Positions 60,705-64,000 of a stretch of 64,000 bases of DNA are shown here, one piece after another. The translations under genes and the position numbers were made by a program. The DNA is from Pseudanabaena sp. FACHB-2040 (GTDB taxonomy: Bacteria; Cyanobacteriota; Cyanobacteriia; Phormidesmidales; Phormidesmidaceae): positions 331,933 to 395,932 of the forward strand of contig NZ_JACJQO010000001.1 of assembly GCF_014696715.1 (NCBI RefSeq), given 5' to 3'. Position 1 is the stretch's first letter. Each line of letters begins with the position of its first letter. The notes under the pieces were generated by a model, which had not been told where the DNA came from, made no database searches, and saw nothing but the letters and a program-made list of their open reading frames with translations.

Positions 60705-62855
60705 CTAGAACGCTTCACCATTTAGCCGTCCAGTTTTCACGGCATCGGAAGTAGCGGCACCTACTGCAGCTAGTTTGCTAGCAGCACTATCTACCATGTC
60801 TGCCACAGCGGGGCCATCAGTGTCATAAACCGAGATAAGTAGGTCAGGTTGTGCTCCGGTGTAATCCATCGCAGCAGTTACCTCGTCCATCCGGCGCACC
60901 TGGTCGGCATAGATACTTGCCCAGGTATTGCCTAGACCAGGCGCTGCCCACTTACCAGTATTCGGGTCTTTGTATGCCTCAACACGGGCATGGATGATAG
61001 CGGTTTGGCCTGTCTTACCCAACTGCACTTTAGCCTCATACAAATTGTCGATGTACCCGCCGTAGTCGAGGGCAGCGGCAGGAGCTTGGTTAGCGAGGTC
61101 TATGCCGTTGAGCAGTTCTGACTGGGTGAGCTGCATACCATATGCCTTGGCGATATCAATCATTTCAGCAGCCTGGTTCTCCAGTCGTGCCAGTTGACGC
61201 TTATCGGCTTCCTCAGGCGTAATGTCTTTGTTGTGATGCTGGTAGGAAAAGCTGCCTAGGTTCCAGACACCATTACCTGGGTCAACGTGCCCTTCGTAAT
61301 GTTTGGTGAATCCGCCCTTTGGTGTGCGAGTTCCTTCTGCCGCCCCAACTGCCCTGGCAACCAATGATTGCTGACCACCCTCGAACATCGCCTTCTTGAG
61401 TGGCTTGAAACTATCAACTGCAGGTGCGGCGGCGACAGCATCACCGACGATACCTTGGGCACGCACAGGAGTAGCTACAGGAGGCTCAACCTCAGCTACA
61501 GTCGCAGCCACAGAGTCAATCTCCAAGGGTTGAGAATCTGAGTCAGACGCCTCACTGTCTGCAGTAGCCAATGCGATTACCTGCACATCCTCCGGGTTGA
61601 TTTGGTCTGCGCGGTTGACATCGTCGTATGCAGCAGGGCCTTGGCTAACCAGGTATTTATCCTGCAATCCCCAATGCACCAGGTGGAGCATGTTCGTACG
61701 AATGATCAGATAGCGGTCATCATGCTTGTCACGCTCTTGGCCATAATCGTTGGAGCCAGTAACGAATAGACCTGTGTGAGAGTGAGGCCCGTAGTCACCT
61801 GCGCCGTGGGCACCTGTGGAGCCAACTGTGCCGATTACCTGATGGCCTAGATTCTCAGGCTCAATATTGTGCCATTGCTCACCGGGGTTAGCCTTGTACC
61901 ATTCCCAACCTTTATCAAAAGCGCTATCCAGGTGGAGTGAACGTACCCATACACCAGGCATATTGGGGTGCTCTTGGTCCATCGATAAGCCACCGCCGTA
62001 AGAATCCCACCACACAACGACGCGAGTGCCTACGGCATATACAGGGTGGCCTATAGGTAGTAGCAGGTCTACTCCTTTGTGGGCTGACCCAGTGGATTCG
62101 CGCCAGTACTGGTGAGAGTTTACGCCCGTATCATTGATATAGTGCGCGGTACCATCAGATCGCCCGTTATCCGGGATTTCACCACCTAGCAACTCTTCAG
62201 GGGTCCAGTCAGATAGTGGTCTGAGCTGAGCATTGGTTGTCTTGGTATCGACCAAAACTGCCTCAGTTGCAGGCTCAGGAGTAGGCTCAGATACAGGCTT
62301 ATCTTCCTGTTTGCGGAAAAAGCCAAAGATTCCCTGGCGCTTAGGTGTGGCTTCTACTTCAGCTTTAGCTTTTTCAGTTGGTGCGCCATCAAACAAAGCC
62401 ACCTTACTAGCATTATCCATCTCACCTGTTGCGGGCAGACCAGCATCAGCTTGGAATGCTGCTACAGCATCAGTAGTTAAGGGGCCGTAGTAACCAGTTA
62501 TGGGACCATCAAAGTAACCCTTATCAGAGAGGGCGCGCTGCGTGAGAAATACCCAGTTACCCTCGGACAAATGCGTGCTGCGGTACTCACTTATATCGAG
62601 TGTGCTGATGTTGCGCTCGTCTATGACAATCAGATCATCCTGGCTGCTTTTATTTGATGTATCCACCATCTTCTCGAAATGTAGAGTTGGAGATTCAGAT
62701 AGCTCAAAACCTTCTGCTTTGCTGGAGCAGCTACCAATGGCCACTACGACAGCTGCGGTTGTAGCTAGAGCCCGCTCTACAACACGGGGTTCTAGTTCAC
62801 GATCAGGATATACTTCAGAGTTTGCTTGAGCCTCTAAGAATGCGTAGACTTCCAT
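60705..62855 (-). CDS. Multidomain peptidoglycan hydrolase (PG-binding, M23, lysozyme-like C-terminus)
   Basis: 716 residues from the ATG at 62855, supported by GGAGG 8 bases upstream. A lipoprotein-like signal lies unusually deep (about residues 30-45, VVVAIGSCSS). Then comes a PG_binding_1 domain (about 95-155, LTQRALSDKGYFDGPITGYYG), and an M23/LytM zinc peptidase (about 235-375) with HKGVDLLLPIG and HSHTGLFV as metal ligands. After a linker, a C-terminal domain begins VGAAEGTRTPKGGFTKHY with a Glu placed as in lysozyme-type enzymes. It could open the wall for DNA transfer, virion entry or lysis. The C-terminal enzyme class is my inference. Confidence 0.82.
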   Translation of the reverse strand: MEVYAFLEAQANSEVYPDRELEPRVVERALATTAAVVVAIGSCSSKAEGFELSESPTLHFEKMVDTSNKSSQDDLIVIDERNISTLDISEYRSTHLSEGNWVFLTQRALSDKGYFDGPITGYYGPLTTDAVAAFQADAGLPATGEMDNASKVALFDGAPTEKAKAEVEATPKRQGIFGFFRKQEDKPVSEPTPEPATEAVLVDTKTTNAQLRPLSDWTPEELLGGEIPDNGRSDGTAHYINDTGVNSHQYWRESTGSAHKGVDLLLPIGHPVYAVGTRVVVWWDSYGGGLSMDQEHPNMPGVWVRSLHLDSAFDKGWEWYKANPGEQWHNIEPENLGHQVIGTVGSTGAHGAGDYGPHSHTGLFVTGSNDYGQERDKHDDRYLIIRTNMLHLVHWGLQDKYLVSQGPAAYDDVNRADQINPEDVQVIALATADSEASDSDSQPLEIDSVAATVAEVEPPVATPVRAQGIVGDAVAAAPAVDSFKPLKKAMFEGGQQSLVARAVGAAEGTRTPKGGFTKHYEGHVDPGNGVWNLGSFSYQHHNKDITPEEADKRQLARLENQAAEMIDIAKAYGMQLTQSELLNGIDLANQAPAAALDYGGYIDNLYEAKVQLGKTGQTAIIHARVEAYKDPNTGKWAAPGLGNTWASIYADQVRRMDEVTAAMDYTGAQPDLLISVYDTDGPAVADMVDSAASKLAAVGAATSDAVKTGRLNGEAF

Positions 62856-62947
62856 CCGCTTGTCCTCCAGATATTGAAGCGGAGGAGGCATACGCTAAGA
62901 TGGGTCTTGCGAATGCCTCCTATTTGCGTGGGCGGTTTTCGTTCTCG

Positions 62948-63016
62948 GGCCGGAGGGAAGGTAGTAGCTCCCTTCGGCCTTTTGGTTTAGCCAGGTGTAG
63001 AGGTAGTAGCTCTACA
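62948..63016. promoter_or_regulatory. Twin hairpins with the same loop, upstream of the wall hydrolase
   Basis: Hairpin 62996-63016 is TGTAGAG/CTCTACA; hairpin 62948-62979 is GGCCGGAGGGA/TCCCTTCGGCC with one G-T. Both display the same sequence GGTAGTAGCTC in and beside the loop (62960-62970 and 63002-63012). They lie between the XRE stop and the hydrolase start on the transcribed minus strand. In the plus direction the larger one is followed by TTTTGGTTT. Confidence 0.6.
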
Positions 63017-63022
63017 TCGGGC

Positions 63023-63280
63023 TTATGCGGGTTTTTCTGGAACTTGTAAATCGATTGATAGCTTTCTTTCGATGTCGCGGACGCGCTCTATTGGGATTGG
63101 GATTTGCTCTTTCTCGTATTTCCACCAGGTAGACCTTGTGATTCCGATGTACTCGTAGAAGGTCTCGCTGGTGGGGTACAGGGCTTTGTTTCTTGTTTCT
63201 CTGGCTCGTTTTAGTCTTTGTCCAAGACCAGGTACATCAGCCTTTACCTCGTAGATCACATGCATTTGGGTTAGCCACAT
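63023..63280 (-). CDS. XRE-like helix-turn-helix regulator
   Basis: 85 residues. VPGLGQRLKRARETRNKAL is the first helix region and TSETFYEYIGITRSTWWKYEKEQIPIP the HTH with its recognition helix. The ATG at 63280 has AAGGA upstream. A palindrome GTTTCA-N6-TGAAAC lies 28 bp above the start, pointing to autoregulation. An identical-architecture site precedes the next small gene. It is part of the mobile-looking segment. Confidence 0.8.
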   Translation of the reverse strand: MWLTQMHVIYEVKADVPGLGQRLKRARETRNKALYPTSETFYEYIGITRSTWWKYEKEQIPIPIERVRDIERKLSIDLQVPEKPA

Positions 63281-63308
63281 TTTTCAGCATCCTTATTATC
63301 TTCGATGC

Positions 63309-63326
63309 GTTTCATGGCTGTGAAAC
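63309..63326. promoter_or_regulatory. Operator site 1 (GTTTCA-N6-TGAAAC)
   Basis: An 18-bp dyad with 6-bp perfect arms, immediately upstream of the XRE gene. Same architecture as site 2 at 63537-63558. Confidence 0.65.
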
Positions 63327-63344
63327 ATTTTTGTTCAAAAAAAA

Positions 63345-63524
63345 CTACTTGCCTTGAAACTCGATGGTGGGGGTGCTGGTGTTGTCGGTCAGGACCCGCT
63401 CTACCTGATTGAGGGCAATAGAAGCTCCGAAGCTCGCCGCGACCAGAACAATTCCAGTTCTCAAGATTGCGTTGTCGATGACTTGCTTGCAGGTGTTGGT
63501 GTTGGAGGTTTTGGTGTTTTGCAT
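63345..63524 (-). CDS. Small single-pass membrane protein
   Basis: 59 residues from the ATG at 63524 (MQNTKTSNTNTCK). One hydrophobic segment at about 24-42 (GIVLVAASFGASIALNQV) and a polar tail. I prefer this start to the upstream frame because the operator-like dyad lies 13 bp above it. It could be a small toxin, holin-like or accessory membrane protein, but nothing here decides which. Confidence 0.5.
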   Translation of the reverse strand: MQNTKTSNTNTCKQVIDNAILRTGIVLVAASFGASIALNQVERVLTDNTSTPTIEFQGK

Positions 63525-63536
63525 TTGAATCTCTAC

Positions 63537-63558
63537 TTGTTTCACTGCTATGAAACAA
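63537..63558. promoter_or_regulatory. Operator site 2 (TTGTTTCA-N6-TGAAACAA)
   Basis: 8-bp perfect arms and a 6-bp centre, just upstream of the 59-residue gene. It contains the full site-1 pattern and is the stronger of the two. Confidence 0.65.
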
Positions 63559-63625
63559 AAATACCATTTTTCGAGGGGTAAAATCAAGCGAAAAATGATC
63601 GATAAGTGTGCATGAGGTAAAGTCA

Positions 63626-63652
63626 ACAAAAAGCCCCAACAAGTGTCGGGGC
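63626..63652 (-). terminator. Terminator of the gene at the window end
   Basis: On the minus strand GCCCCGAC pairs with GTTGGGGC (G-T allowed), followed by TTTTTGTT, 31 bp past the stop of the gene at 63684. Confidence 0.75.
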
Positions 63653-63683
63653 GTTAGAGTTACCTATTTATAGGGGTTCTGGC

Positions 63684-64000
63684 TTATTCAGAGTCTGAGA
63701 TACTAAATTGAACTAGCTCGTTAGCGGGCGTGTCAAGTAATTCGCCAAGTATTCCAAGTAGGCTGCAATCTAGATAGTTTACGTTGTTCTCTAGGGGCCT
63801 AGACACTTTACAATCACGCTTACCAAAAGAGTCGTAGACGTGAAAGCTAACATGCCTGAGGTTGGCCTCAAGAGAGCCTACAGAGATGAGTGCATCCCAA
63901 ATTTGCGATGAGTAGGAATGCTTAGCTACGTAGATAGCTAACAACGCTAAGCTTTGAGCAGTATAGCGAGGGATAGGGAAGCGATGGATGCATCTAAAGA
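63684..64000 (-). CDS. Protein of unknown function (5' end outside window)
   Basis: The frame runs without a stop from 63684 to the window edge, so at least 105 residues are encoded and the start is missing; an internal TTG at 63944 is unlikely to be the start because the codons upstream remain open and protein-like (RFPIPRYTAQSL). The visible part is soluble, with SYSSQIWDALISVGSLEANLRHVSF and an acidic tail. I recognise no family. Confidence 0.6.
   Translation of the reverse strand, partial: FRCIHRFPIPRYTAQSLALLAIYVAKHSYSSQIWDALISVGSLEANLRHVSFHVYDSFGKRDCKVSRPLENNVNYLDCSLLGILGELLDTPANELVQFSISDSE

Overview
The window looks like chromosomal DNA of a cyanobacterium, most plausibly a filamentous Leptolyngbya- or Nodosilinea-like lineage (the genus is my inference). 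The evidence is the very frequent HIP1 octamer gcgatcgc, a carboxysome shell protein (CcmP), a 15-cis-zeta-carotene isomerase, a DUF92/VTE6-type phytol kinase, and cyanobacterial families such as DUF1816 and DUF3493.

Positions 1-33,300 are mostly housekeeping genes in short, mixed-strand units. In order they are: a histidine kinase cut by the window edge, an ABC1 kinase, a DegT aminotransferase, a FetB-like permease, a riboflavin-kinase-like small protein next to ribD, a thioredoxin, Z-ISO, a DUF92 protein, an anti-sigma factor, tRNA-Thr(CGU), a divergent XRE locus with a clear twin operator, Uma2, moaA, glgX, msrB, a hydrolase, rlmB, Mini-RNase III, a STAS protein, carA, a retropepsin-like lipoprotein, a large GGDEF/EAL protein, a HAD phosphatase, an M15-type peptidase and uvrA.

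Positions 33,300-38,900 are the first accessory region. On the minus strand a tightly packed four-gene operon runs AAA-type ATPase, TPR protein with a degenerate ATPase-like N-terminus, small acidic protein, HNH nuclease. It resembles a conflict or defence module that I cannot assign to a named system. Downstream of it lies a roughly 290-bp non-coding array of degenerate 21-bp repeats, then a good sigma70-type promoter reading into a roughly 180-nt structured RNA candidate.

Positions 38,900-56,650 return to ordinary genes: a pirin/PadR divergent pair, an aldo/keto reductase, a gluconate kinase and permease, a DUF4383 protein, YraN, dnaG, a CorC/CNNM protein, ccmP, a large PAS/GAF histidine kinase, MazG, MEKHLA and DUF2227 proteins, and tRNA-Val(UAC).

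From just after tRNA-Val to the end (56,650-64,000) the character changes. All genes are on the minus strand, I see no HIP1 octamers, and the content is mobile-element-like: two HNH endonucleases, a DUF4230 protein, a ParM-like actin with a ParR-like partner flanked by 10-bp-phased repeats, a multidomain cell-wall hydrolase, an XRE regulator with matching operators, and a small membrane protein. I read it as the start of an integrated plasmid-like or phage-like element whose other end lies outside the window.
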